DNA of 8,765 bases from Sutterella sp. (GCA_019410445.1 DXSO01000051.1:1577-10341), one strand, 5' to 3'. Shown: positions 1 to 7,290, counted from the first letter of the stretch. Numbers and translations: made by a program. Notes: generated by a model from the letters alone, not told the origin.

Positions 1-848
1 GGGCCGCCTTGTGCGAATTTCTCGCTCTGCTCGATGAAATGCTCTGGGAAGGCGAAACCCCCAGTGAAAAAGAACTCGTTGAAATGCTGCATGCAGAACG
101 AGCCAAACGTCCCGGTTTCGTGGAGGATAGTTTTCCGGCCATCGTCGCCTTCGGCGCCAATGCAGCCTTGCCGCACTACAACCCGCTTACCGGCAACAAC
201 GCCGTCATCAATGCGCAGGCCGACACGCTGCTGCTGATTGATTCGGGCGGACAATATCTCAACGGCACGACCGACATCACGCGCACGGTTCTGATTGGGC
301 GAGCCGATGATGCGATGAAGACCGATTTCACGGCCGTTTTGCGCGGACATATCGCATTGGCCAACACCGTCTTTCCCAAAGGGGTCTACGGCAGTCAGCT
401 CGATACGCTTGCTCGCGTTCCTCTCTGGGAAATCGGCGCGGACTTCGGTCACGGCACAGGCCACGGCGTAGGATTTTTCCTCTCGGTTCATGAAGGCCCG
501 GTGAGCATTTCTCCCAGAGCGACAGGCAAAGACAGTTCGCGCGTCGTGCCCGGACTGGTTTTGTCCAACGAACCCGGCCTTTACCGTACCGGCCGCTACG
601 GCATTCGAACGGAAAATCTCGTCACGCCCGTCTCCGATGAAACAATGCTCACGGCCATGCAGCCCATGCTTTGCTTCGAGACGCTTTCGCTAGCCCCCTT
701 TGACACTCGTCTGATCAAAACGGCAATGATGACGCCGGTTGAAATCAACTGGGTCAACGACTATCACAAACGCGTCAAAGACGAACTCTTGCCGATTCTG
801 AGTCCGCGCGCCCGGCGCTGGCTGGAGCGTGCGGCCGAAATCATTTAA
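1..848 (+). CDS. Xaa-Pro aminopeptidase (M24B, large form), 3' part only
   Basis: Cytoplasmic metallopeptidase that removes the N-terminal residue from peptides with proline in second position. Only the C-terminal 281 or so residues are present; the reading frame is open to the left edge (first full codon at 3) and the TTG at 9 is an internal leucine, not a start. All five dinuclear metal ligands of the M24 fold are visible, numbered from that TTG: D78 (DSGG), D89 (TDIT), H152 (HGTGHGVG), E188 (NEPG) and E202 (TEN), plus the substrate-binding type H161 (HEGP). The tail from about residue 222 (ETLSLAPFDTRLI...WVNDYHKRV) matches the extra C-terminal domain of the roughly 600-residue, three-domain aminopeptidase P family rather than the shorter E. 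coli PepP form. By family comparison about 300 residues, the two creatinase-like N-terminal domains, lie outside the window. The catalytic part looks intact. No clear terminator follows it. Confidence 0.92.
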   Translation, partial: AALCEFLALLDEMLWEGETPSEKELVEMLHAERAKRPGFVEDSFPAIVAFGANAALPHYNPLTGNNAVINAQADTLLLIDSGGQYLNGTTDITRTVLIGRADDAMKTDFTAVLRGHIALANTVFPKGVYGSQLDTLARVPLWEIGADFGHGTGHGVGFFLSVHEGPVSISPRATGKDSSRVVPGLVLSNEPGLYRTGRYGIRTENLVTPVSDETMLTAMQPMLCFETLSLAPFDTRLIKTAMMTPVEINWVNDYHKRVKDELLPILSPRARRWLERAAEII

Positions 849-1065
849 CAATCTTTACGGAGTCGGTACTTCCCCTACCACGCGCTGAGCCCCTAGAATA
901 CTCACCGTGGGAGAGTGCCGTTTTCCGTATTTGTTCGCCGCAAGGCAATCGATAGGGGGAGCTCACGCTCCTTGAGTCCAACAACCCAATCACCCTTGCG
1001 GTCTGCTTTTTCTTCCGGAGACCTCTCGTCTGGGCATAGCCGCACGGGATATTCAACACTAAAAC
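849..1065. other. Intergenic region upstream of the efflux operon
   Basis: This 217-base gap should carry the promoter of the adaptor/permease operon, but I find no convincing -35/-10 pair. A TAGAAT hexamer at 894-899 has no partner at the right distance. A small hairpin (GGAGC, TCAC loop, GCTCC, 958-971, extendable by two G-T pairs) and a weak GGTCT/AGACC inverted repeat (1000-1004 and 1019-1023) are present. No divergent TetR-type or other regulator gene, which often sits next to RND operons, is found here. Confidence 0.5.
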
Positions 1066-2175
1066 ATGATGTTTGCGCTTCGCTGTTTTACTCGCACGGG
1101 ATTGATGGCCTGTGCAGGACTTCTCTGTTCTGTCTTGCTTGTTACGGGATGTCAGGAGAAGAAACCCACACAGGTTCAACGCGCTCCGATCACCGTGAGT
1201 TACGTCACGGTCAATGCCAAAGATGAAAACATCTGGATCGAAGCACTCGGCGAAGCCGAAGGCGTCAAACAAGCCGAAGTCCGCGCTCAGGTTTCCGGCA
1301 TTCTGGAAAAAATCGCCTACAAGGAAGGTGATCGGGTCAAGGAAGGCGATACGCTTTTCGTCATTGATCAGGACAGTTATCGCGCCGCCTACAACGCCGC
1401 CGTCGCTGAGCGCCGTCAAGTCGAAGCGCAGCTTGCTCAGGAAAAGCGGGAAGCCCAGCGCTATAAGCTTTTGTATGAATCCAAGGCCTCGAGCAAAAAA
1501 GCGTGGGACGACGCACAAAGCGCCGTGGAAATTCGTCAGGCCAACCTGCGTTTGGCCAAGGCCAATGAAGAAAGCGCTCGCATCAATCTTGAGCGCACCG
1601 CCGTCAAGGCTCCCAGCGACGGCATCGTCAGCCGAGCTCTTGTCAACGCCGGCACGCTCGTGAGCGCCTCGAGCACTTTGCTGGCCACAATCACACAACC
1701 CGAAGAACTTCGGATCGTCTTTGCCGTCAGTCAGCGAGATCTGGCCTCAGCCGATATCACGCTCGACAATAAAGTGCGCCTGCGTTTGGGCAACGGACAA
1801 GTCATCGCAGCTACGCTTGACTACGTTGCTCGCCAAATCGATCCCTCAAGCGCCACTTTGATGCTTCGCGCACGCGTACCTGCAAACACGGACGGCATCG
1901 TCCCCGGGCAGTTCGTGCACGTGCAGCTTCAAACGCGCGTTGAAAAGAATGCAATTCGCGTTCCTCAACGCGCCGTCATTCAAAAACCCGATGGAACCTA
2001 CCTCGTCTATGTCATTGAAAACGGCATGGCTCGCGCCGTTCCGGTCACCGTCGGCCTTTGGAAGGATACCGACTGGATCGTGCTCTCCGGACTGAAGGAC
2101 GGAGACAAGGTCATCACCGACCAGATCCAACGCATGCGAGACAAGCAGCCCGTCAAACTGAACGAACAGAAGTAA
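1066..2175 (+). CDS. RND efflux periplasmic adaptor subunit (AcrA/MexA type)
   Basis: Periplasmic membrane-fusion protein that links the inner-membrane RND permease to a TolC-type outer-membrane channel. It has 369 residues, normal for the family. The N-terminus is a lipoprotein signal: basic residues R6 and R10, a hydrophobic stretch to residue 28, and a lipobox V26-T27-G28-C29, so C29 should be lipidated and the protein tethered. The order is then the first lipoyl half (about 67-101, VSGILEKIAYKEGDRVKEGD), an alpha-helical coiled-coil hairpin (about 103-175, rich in A, E, Q, R), the second lipoyl half (about 176-210, TAVKAPSDGIVSR), a beta-barrel, and a membrane-proximal domain to the end. 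The start at 1066 has no Shine-Dalgarno; the internal ATG at 1105 would remove the positive n-region, so 1066 is preferred. The permease gene follows after 18 bases. Residue +2 after the lipid cysteine is Gln, not Asp. Confidence 0.95.
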   Translation: MMFALRCFTRTGLMACAGLLCSVLLVTGCQEKKPTQVQRAPITVSYVTVNAKDENIWIEALGEAEGVKQAEVRAQVSGILEKIAYKEGDRVKEGDTLFVIDQDSYRAAYNAAVAERRQVEAQLAQEKREAQRYKLLYESKASSKKAWDDAQSAVEIRQANLRLAKANEESARINLERTAVKAPSDGIVSRALVNAGTLVSASSTLLATITQPEELRIVFAVSQRDLASADITLDNKVRLRLGNGQVIAATLDYVARQIDPSSATLMLRARVPANTDGIVPGQFVHVQLQTRVEKNAIRVPQRAVIQKPDGTYLVYVIENGMARAVPVTVGLWKDTDWIVLSGLKDGDKVITDQIQRMRDKQPVKLNEQK

Positions 2176-2179
2176 AAAC

Positions 2180-2185
2180 GGAGGT
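2180..2185 (+). promoter_or_regulatory. Strong Shine-Dalgarno of the permease gene
   Basis: GGAGGT sits 8 bases before the ATG at 2194 and fixes that start. It contrasts with the adaptor gene upstream, which lacks a recognisable ribosome binding site. Confidence 0.85.
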
Positions 2186-2193
2186 TTCTGACC

Positions 2194-5100
2194 ATGTTAA
2201 GCGACCTCTGCATCCGGCGTCCGATTTTTGCCACCGTTCTCTCCATTCTGATCGTTCTCGCCGGCTTCGTTGCGATGCGTGTACTGCCCATGTCGCAGTA
2301 CCCCAACATCACGCCGCCGACCATTACGATTTCCACTCAGTATGAGGGGGCCAATGCTCAGACATTGGCTCGTACCGTTGCCGCCCCGATTGAAGATCAG
2401 CTCTCGGGCATCGAGGGTCTCATCTACTACACCACCTCGATTCGCGCCAACGGCGAAGTCCGCATTCAGTGCGTGTTCGATGTCGGTACCGATCCGAACT
2501 ACGCCATGCTCGAAATCAACAATCGAGTGCGCACCGCCGAACGACGTCTTCCCGAACAAGTCCGCCAAAACGGCGTCAACGTCAGAAAGCGTTCCGATGA
2601 AGTGCTCATGATGGTGGCCATGTACTCCCCCGACGGGTCGCTCACACCAACGGAAGTGGCCGACTATGCGCTTTTGAACGTCGTTGACTACCTCAAACGA
2701 CTCCCCGGCATCGGCGACGTGAGCGTTTTCGGCAACACGGAAAGCGCCATGCGCATCTGGCTTGATCCGCAGCGCATGGCTCGAATGGGCGTGACGGTGC
2801 AGGAAGTTGAAGACACCGTCAACGATAAGAACATGGAGCGCGGCGCCGGCTCCATCGGCGGCATGCCGACCACATCAACCCAACAGCTCTACTACACAAC
2901 GCAAAGTCCCGGACGTCGACTCACTCCGGCACAGTTTGCTGACGCCATCATCAAAACCGATGAAAACGGCTCACCGATCCGTATTCGCGATGTCGCCGAT
3001 GTGGAAGTCGGCAAGCGCAGCTATGAGACCGTCAACGTCTTTAACGGAAAACCATCCATTACCATCGGCATTTATCTGCAAACCGGCGCCAATGCCATGG
3101 CGGCAGCCGAAGCAGTCAACGCCGAACTCGCACGTGTCGCCAAAGACTATCCTGAAGGAAAGATCGCCCACGAAATCACCAACGACACCACGGTGTTCGT
3201 TGAAGCCTCGCTCAATGAGGTGCTGAAGACTTTGCTCGAAGCCGGTCTTTTGGTGCTCGTTGTGGTGTTTCTCTTCCTGCAGAATCTGCGCACAACCCTC
3301 ATCCCGATGCTCGCCGTTCCGGTCTCTCTTATCGGAACGATGGCCGGTCTCTGGGTGATGGGCTTTTCACTCAATACGCTGACGCTGTTTGCCATGACCC
3401 TGGCCATCGGCATCGTCGTTGACGATGCCATCGTGGTGTTGGAAAACATCGAACGTTTGATGCGTTTTGAAGGCCTTTCTGCCGTGGAAGCCGCCAAAAA
3501 GGCCATGAAGGAAGTCTCGGGAGCACTGATCGCCATCGTGCTCGTGCTCTCAGCCGTTTTCACGCCCGTGGCCTTCTTAGGCGGCATTGCCGGTGAACTT
3601 TATCGTCAGTTCGCCGTCACCATTGCCATGAGCGTCTGCCTGTCCGGCTTTGTCGCTTTGACTCTGACTCCGGCTTTGTGCGCCGTGCTGCTTAAAAATG
3701 AAAAACCGACAACAAATCGTTTCCTTCAGGGATTCAACCGCGGTTTGTCGAGTTTCACATTCGGTTATCTGCAGCTTGTCAAACTGGCCCTGCATCATCG
3801 CTTTCTCACCGCCGTGATTCTGGTTGCCGTAACGGCCGGCTGCTGGCAGTTGGTCAAAACCACGCCAACGAGCTTTGTTCCTAGCGAAGACCAAGGCCTT
3901 ATCCGCATGAGCATGCAGCTGCCTGACGGCACCTCTTTTAACCGCACGCTCGAAGAAACCGAAAAAGTCAGAAAAGATCTCACGGCAAACCTCGAAAACG
4001 TGCAAAGCATTCTCGTCATGACGGGCTTTGACACGCAGGCAAGCGACATTCGTCCCAATACGGCCACCTACGTCGTACGCCTTCAGGATTGGTCTCAGCG
4101 TAAGAAAACCGCCGCTCAGCTTCGCCGCGACATGCAAACCATCGCCAATCGAGGCTCCGATTCGATTTCGGTCACCTCACTGCCCGCCGCCATCAGCGGC
4201 TTGGGCAGCACCAATGGCTTCTCGGGCTTTTTGCAGGCTCGCGGGAACGACGATCCGGCGGCGTTGAACCAGGTTACCGACGACTTCATGGCTGCTCTGG
4301 CGGCGCGTCCCGAACTGACGAGTCTGCGCACGCTCATGCGCGCGAACGTTCCGATGCTCAGCGTCGTTCTTGATGAAGACAAGGCCATGCGCCTGGGCAT
4401 ATCCACTTCTCAGGTCTACGACACGCTCTCGACGCTTTTTGCCGGCAACTACGTCAATGACTTCACACGAAACGGCCGTACATACCGCGTCATCATTCAG
4501 GCCAACGCACAGTCGCGTCAAACGCCTGAAGACTTCGGCCGCGCCTGGGTGAAATCGTCTTCCGGTGAAATGGTGCCATTGGGATCGCTTCTGACCGTCA
4601 AGCGCATCTCCGGCTCCGACTCTCTGTCGCGCATGAACGGCTATTTGGCTGCCCAGTTTATGGGCGCGGCCATCGAAGGCGTGAGCTCCGGCGAAGCCAT
4701 CCGTATCGTTGAGGAAGTCGCCGATCAGGTGCTGCCCGAAGGCTACGGTATTGAATGGACCGGACAGGCCTGGCATGAAAAGCGTATCGGTTCGTCTTCT
4801 AGCACCGCCATTTCCTTCGGCCTGATCATCATTTTCTTGATTCTTGCGGCTTTGTATGAGCGCTGGTCTCTGCCGATTGCCGTTGTGCTTGCCATTCCGT
4901 ATGCCGTTCTCGGCGCCTTTGTTTCACTCTGGTTCAGAGGTTCAGCCAACGACATCTACTTCCAGATCGGTCTGCTCGTACTGATCGGTCTGACGGCCAA
5001 AAACGCCATTTTGATCGTGGAATTCGCCGTTCTCAAAATGGAGGAAGGTTTGAGCGTGTTTGATGCGGCTATTGAAGCCGCTCACCTGCGTTTGCGCCCG

Positions 5101-5379
5101 ATTCTGATGACTTCTCTGGCATTCGTACTGGGCGTGATGCCCCTGGTGTTTGCCACCGGTCCGGGCGCCGCAGCGCGTCACTCGATGGGTACGGGCGTAT
5201 TCGGCGGCATGCTCGCGGCAACATTCATCGCCACGATTTTCGTGCCGGTGTTTTTCACCTGGTTCGTTCGCAAAAACAAAAACGGCCGCTCGCCCGAACC
5301 ACAGGTTCTGATCGACAACGCGCAGAAAAGCTTAAAACCGGCCGCTTCAAACAAAGCCGACGACTCGAAGGATGCCTGA
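2194..5379 (+). CDS. RND multidrug efflux permease, HAE1 family (AcrB type)
   Basis: Inner-membrane proton/drug antiporter, trimeric in the family. It has 1061 residues against 1049 in E. coli AcrB, with no frameshift. The start MLSDLCIRRPIFATVL is the classic RND N-terminus (TM1 about 11-29). The large periplasmic loop (about 30-340) is followed by TM2-TM6 (about 344-498), TM7 (about 536-553), a second periplasmic loop (about 554-870) and TM8-TM12 (about 872-1025). The proton relay is complete: D410 and D411 in TM4 (GIVVDDAIVVLEN), K936 in TM10 (TAKNAILIVEF), R966 and T973 in TM11 (RLRPILMTS). The last 35 or so residues are hydrophilic and poorly conserved in type. By eye alignment several phenylalanines of the AcrB distal drug pocket are replaced. 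It is paired with the adaptor upstream; no outer-membrane channel gene is in the window, so a distant TolC-like protein is presumed. Its substrates cannot be told from sequence. Confidence 0.96.
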   Translation: MLSDLCIRRPIFATVLSILIVLAGFVAMRVLPMSQYPNITPPTITISTQYEGANAQTLARTVAAPIEDQLSGIEGLIYYTTSIRANGEVRIQCVFDVGTDPNYAMLEINNRVRTAERRLPEQVRQNGVNVRKRSDEVLMMVAMYSPDGSLTPTEVADYALLNVVDYLKRLPGIGDVSVFGNTESAMRIWLDPQRMARMGVTVQEVEDTVNDKNMERGAGSIGGMPTTSTQQLYYTTQSPGRRLTPAQFADAIIKTDENGSPIRIRDVADVEVGKRSYETVNVFNGKPSITIGIYLQTGANAMAAAEAVNAELARVAKDYPEGKIAHEITNDTTVFVEASLNEVLKTLLEAGLLVLVVVFLFLQNLRTTLIPMLAVPVSLIGTMAGLWVMGFSLNTLTLFAMTLAIGIVVDDAIVVLENIERLMRFEGLSAVEAAKKAMKEVSGALIAIVLVLSAVFTPVAFLGGIAGELYRQFAVTIAMSVCLSGFVALTLTPALCAVLLKNEKPTTNRFLQGFNRGLSSFTFGYLQLVKLALHHRFLTAVILVAVTAGCWQLVKTTPTSFVPSEDQGLIRMSMQLPDGTSFNRTLEETEKVRKDLTANLENVQSILVMTGFDTQASDIRPNTATYVVRLQDWSQRKKTAAQLRRDMQTIANRGSDSISVTSLPAAISGLGSTNGFSGFLQARGNDDPAALNQVTDDFMAALAARPELTSLRTLMRANVPMLSVVLDEDKAMRLGISTSQVYDTLSTLFAGNYVNDFTRNGRTYRVIIQANAQSRQTPEDFGRAWVKSSSGEMVPLGSLLTVKRISGSDSLSRMNGYLAAQFMGAAIEGVSSGEAIRIVEEVADQVLPEGYGIEWTGQAWHEKRIGSSSSTAISFGLIIIFLILAALYERWSLPIAVVLAIPYAVLGAFVSLWFRGSANDIYFQIGLLVLIGLTAKNAILIVEFAVLKMEEGLSVFDAAIEAAHLRLRPILMTSLAFVLGVMPLVFATGPGAAARHSMGTGVFGGMLAATFIATIFVPVFFTWFVRKNKNGRSPEPQVLIDNAQKSLKPAASNKADDSKDA

Positions 5380-5380
5380 G

Positions 5381-6157
5381 ATGAACCCTTCCGATATTCG
5401 ACGCTTCGGCGGTATTGAACGGCTCTACGGCGAAGCTGCCTTTGAAGCCATTGCTTCGGCGCATGTTTGCGTCGTCGGTCTCGGCGGCGTTGGCAGTTGG
5501 TGCGCTGAAGCTCTGGCGCGCAGTGCCGTGGGCACGCTCACGCTTGTCGACGGCGACACGGTGGCCGAAAGCAATATCAACCGTCAGCTGCCCGCGCTTA
5601 CCAAGACCGTGGGTCAAGCCAAAGCCCTGGTGCTTGCCGAGCGTTTTGCAAACATCAATCCCGAAGCTAGCTTTAACCCCGTCGTTCGCTTCGTCGAACC
5701 GAACAATCTCGACGAGATCATTCCCGCCGATGCTGTCATCGTCGACGCCATCGACTCTCTACAGGCCAAAGCCGCACTCGTTGCCTGGGCTCGCGACAAC
5801 CATCGACACATCGTTGTGAGCGGCGGCGCAGGCGGCAAAACCGATCCCTCTGCCGTCACCTTTGCCGATCTGTCTCAAACCACGGGCGATGCGCTGTTAT
5901 CCAAACTGCGCGGAGTGCTGCGCAAGCAATACGGATTTCCGATAGGAGCCGCCGATCCCAAAAAAGTTAAAAAATTCGGCATTACGGCTGTTTTCAGCAC
6001 TCAACCCGCACTCAAAAGCGCGGTAGCCGATCGCGGGCCCCTGTTTGCCAATTTCGGCACGGCCATGCCCGTCACCGCTGCCGTGGGATTGCAGCTTGCC
6101 GCGCAGGTTCTCGACATCCTCCGGAGCAATGCTTCGATCAAAAACGAAAACCGATAG
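5381..6157 (+). CDS. tcdA: tRNA threonylcarbamoyladenosine dehydratase TcdA (CsdL/YgdL)
   Basis: E1-like (ThiF/MoeB/HesA superfamily) enzyme that uses ATP to cyclise t6A37 of ANN-decoding tRNAs into ct6A; in E. coli it works with the CsdA-CsdE sulfur system. The 258-residue protein is slightly shorter than E. coli TcdA (268). Seen here: RRFGGIERLYGE (7-18), the nucleotide-binding loop GLGGVGSW (33-40), the acidic strand end LVDGD (55-59), NINRQ (65-69) with the conserved Arg, VDAIDS in the middle, SGGAGGKTDP, and an FST segment near residue 205. ATG 5381 is chosen because GAAGGA (5367-5372) lies 8 bases before it; the in-frame ATG at 5372, inside the end of the permease gene, would have this element overlapping it and would add three residues. 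The gene starts one base after the permease stop, so translation is probably coupled and the gene probably belongs to the efflux operon. Confidence 0.93.
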   Translation: MNPSDIRRFGGIERLYGEAAFEAIASAHVCVVGLGGVGSWCAEALARSAVGTLTLVDGDTVAESNINRQLPALTKTVGQAKALVLAERFANINPEASFNPVVRFVEPNNLDEIIPADAVIVDAIDSLQAKAALVAWARDNHRHIVVSGGAGGKTDPSAVTFADLSQTTGDALLSKLRGVLRKQYGFPIGAADPKKVKKFGITAVFSTQPALKSAVADRGPLFANFGTAMPVTAAVGLQLAAQVLDILRSNASIKNENR

Positions 6158-6163
6158 TACAAT
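6133..6163 (+). promoter_or_regulatory. Possible sigma70 promoter before the stress protein gene
   Basis: TACAAT at 6158-6163 matches the -10 consensus at five of six bases and sits 31 bases before the start codon. The best -35 candidates, TTCGAT (6133-6138) or TCGATC (6134-6139), are weak and give spacers of 19 or 18. It overlaps the last codons of tcdA. It would let the stress gene be expressed apart from the efflux operon. Confidence 0.3.
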
Positions 6164-6194
6164 GAAAGAATCAGACCAATGGAGTCAATAGAAA

Positions 6195-6629
6195 ATGTAC
6201 AAACGTATTCTTGTTCCCACCGACGGATCTCCCCTTTCCATTGAAGCTGTGCGAGGCGCAGCCCGTTTTGCCAAGCCGCTGGAAGCATCCGTCGTTTTGA
6301 TTACCGTCATTGAACCCTACAGCTACACCTCTCTTTCCGAATACCGTCCCGAATCGATCGACGACTATGACGAAAGAATGCGTGCCGTAGCCGAAGAGCG
6401 TCTTGCCGATGCTCGTGCCATTTTTGAAAAGGAAGGGGTTCCGGTTGAAACCGTTGCCGTTAAGTCTTTCTCTCCTGCCGAAGCTCTGATCGAAACAAGC
6501 CAGCAGCAGGGCTGTGACTGCATCTTTATGGCCAGCCACGGCCGCAAGGGTTTGGCTGCAGTGCTTCTCGGCAGCGAAACGCAGAAGGTGCTCACGCACT
6601 CCAAGATTCCCGTCATGGTCTATCGTTGA
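6195..6629 (+). CDS. Universal stress protein, single UspA domain
   Basis: A 144-residue cytoplasmic Usp-fold protein, the usual one-domain length. The N-terminal strand MYKRILVPTDGS carries D10, the conserved adenine-nucleotide contact of ATP-binding Usps. The C-terminal part holds the nucleotide loop: the family pattern G-2x-G-9x-G-S/T appears as A113-S-H-G116 then G126-S127, so the first glycine is alanine, a common variant. It ends in the typical strand KIPVMVYR. ATP binding is therefore likely but not certain; biological role cannot be told from sequence beyond stress survival known for the family. GGAG (6181-6184) lies 10 bases before the ATG. It starts 37 bases after tcdA and is followed by a strong terminator, so it is the last gene of the adaptor-permease-tcdA-usp run, perhaps with its own promoter. 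Confidence 0.93.
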   Translation: MYKRILVPTDGSPLSIEAVRGAARFAKPLEASVVLITVIEPYSYTSLSEYRPESIDDYDERMRAVAEERLADARAIFEKEGVPVETVAVKSFSPAEALIETSQQQGCDCIFMASHGRKGLAAVLLGSETQKVLTHSKIPVMVYR

Positions 6630-6659
6630 TTGACTGCCGAACGGCAAAATCAGACGATC

Positions 6660-6692
6660 AACCGCAGCGCGAACGCTGCGGTTTTTTATTTT
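6660..6692 (+). terminator. Intrinsic terminator after the stress protein gene
   Basis: A perfect 10-bp stem (AACCGCAGCG, 6660-6669, with CGCTGCGGTT, 6674-6683) closes a CGAA tetraloop and is followed by T-rich sequence (six T at 6682-6687, then ATTTT). It ends the + strand transcript 31 bases after the stop codon. Confidence 0.92.
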
Positions 6693-6724
6693 CCGTCCTG
6701 CGCTTGAAATCGGCTCGCACCGTC

Positions 6725-6734
6725 CCCATATGGG
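6725..6734. repeat. Perfect 10-base palindrome CCCATATGGG
   Basis: CCCATATGGG is its own reverse complement and lies between the terminator and the gene at 6808. It directly abuts a TTGTCA hexamer (6735-6740) that resembles a -35 box, but no matching -10 follows at 16-18 bases. It could be an operator half of this small regulatory region; a protein cannot be named. Confidence 0.4.
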
Positions 6735-6743
6735 TTGTCAAGG

Positions 6744-6769
6744 CGGATTCGAATTCCGATTCGAATCCG
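6744..6769. repeat. Inverted repeat built of two ATTCGAAT palindromes
   Basis: Arms CGGATTCGAAT (6744-6754) and ATTCGAATCCG (6759-6769) are exact reverse complements around a four-base centre (6755-6758). Each arm also contains the self-complementary octamer ATTCGAAT, so the site can be read as two octamers 12 bases apart, or as two near-identical tandem 12-mers. No T-tract follows directly, so it is unlikely to be a terminator. It lies 39 bases before the start of the unknown gene and is a good operator candidate. Confidence 0.55.
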
Positions 6770-6807
6770 AGTTCTGACAAACTTATTTTTGTGGATCGTT
6801 ATCAACA

Positions 6808-7191
6808 ATGGCTGATCTTGACAATCTCAAAGCCGACATGGACGCGGCCAACCTTTACACCGAAGAAATCGTGACCGACCGCAAGATGGGCACGATCCAT
6901 GTGCTCACGCCGATCACGCCCGAGGGCGCCAAGGATCCGACGCGTGCACCGATCTTTACCGGTGAAGTACAGATCATGACCCAGATGGGACCTCTGCCGA
7001 TTTCTTTTGACATTCCGGCAGCCACTGTCGCCGAAGCCGTAGCCAAGTACGGTGAAGCCGCCAAGGAAGGCGTGCGCCAGACGCTTGAGCGTCTGCAGGA
7101 AATGCGTCGTGAAGCCGCCAGCAAAATCGTTACGCCGGGCTCTCCGGGCTTTGGCGTACCGCCTGCTCCCGGAAAGATCCAGATGCCCTAA
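6808..7191 (+). CDS. Unrecognised small soluble protein, 127 residues
   Basis: I do not recognise this family with certainty. The protein is hydrophilic, without signal peptide, membrane segment or cysteine, so it should be cytoplasmic. Visible parts: an N-terminal helix-like stretch (1-16), a middle region of probable beta strands (about 18-70: EEIVTDRKMGTIHVLTPI, then a run of P and T, then FTGEVQIMTQMGPLPISFDI), an Ala/Glu-rich helix (about 71-105, AATVAEAVAKYGEAAKEGVRQTL...EMRREAA), and a Gly/Pro-rich tail (110-127). The GC-rich third positions and balanced composition match the neighbouring genes, and it has its own terminator 26 bases downstream, both supporting a real gene. There is no clear Shine-Dalgarno before the ATG. 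It stands alone between two terminators with dyads upstream, so it is probably a monocistronic unit. No enzymatic motif is seen. Confidence 0.78.
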   Translation: MADLDNLKADMDAANLYTEEIVTDRKMGTIHVLTPITPEGAKDPTRAPIFTGEVQIMTQMGPLPISFDIPAATVAEAVAKYGEAAKEGVRQTLERLQEMRREAASKIVTPGSPGFGVPPAPGKIQMP

Positions 7192-7217
7192 TCGGCTGTC
7201 GCTTGATTTTCCCGAAT

Positions 7218-7250
7218 ACTCCGCCGAATGTAGCTCGGCGGAGTTTTTTT
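7218..7250 (+). terminator. Intrinsic terminator after the 127-residue gene
   Basis: A perfect 10-bp stem (ACTCCGCCGA, 7218-7227, and TCGGCGGAGT, 7235-7244) with a 7-base loop is followed by seven T (7244-7250). It ends the + strand unit and faces the converging rpmB-rpmG transcript. Confidence 0.92.
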
Positions 7251-7290
7251 CGCCGCTTAAAAACTGCCGCAGCAAACACCAATTGAACAA

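Noticed and set aside
9..11. TTG as the start of the M24 peptidase
   Set aside because: The frame continues upstream as Ala-Ala-Leu, and M24 proteins of this type have about 300 more residues; this Leu is internal.
956..973. Hairpin upstream of the adaptor gene as a terminator of the peptidase gene
   Set aside because: The stem is only five strong pairs, there is no T-tract, and it lies more than 100 bases after the peptidase stop.
841..1698. 285-codon frame on the - strand antisense to the adaptor gene
   Set aside because: It lies opposite the strongly supported adaptor gene, has no recognisable domain and an odd composition; it is a shadow of a GC-rich coding strand.
4177..4776. 199-codon frame on the - strand inside the permease gene
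   Set aside because: The + strand permease is full length with all family motifs; the antisense frame has no motif or ribosome binding site.
6635..6646. TGCCGAACGGCA palindrome after the stress protein gene
   Set aside because: It makes only a four-pair stem with a four-base loop just before a much stronger terminator; probably chance.
6171..6647. 158-codon frame on the - strand opposite the stress protein gene
   Set aside because: It is fully antisense to a clear UspA-domain gene and shows no known features.
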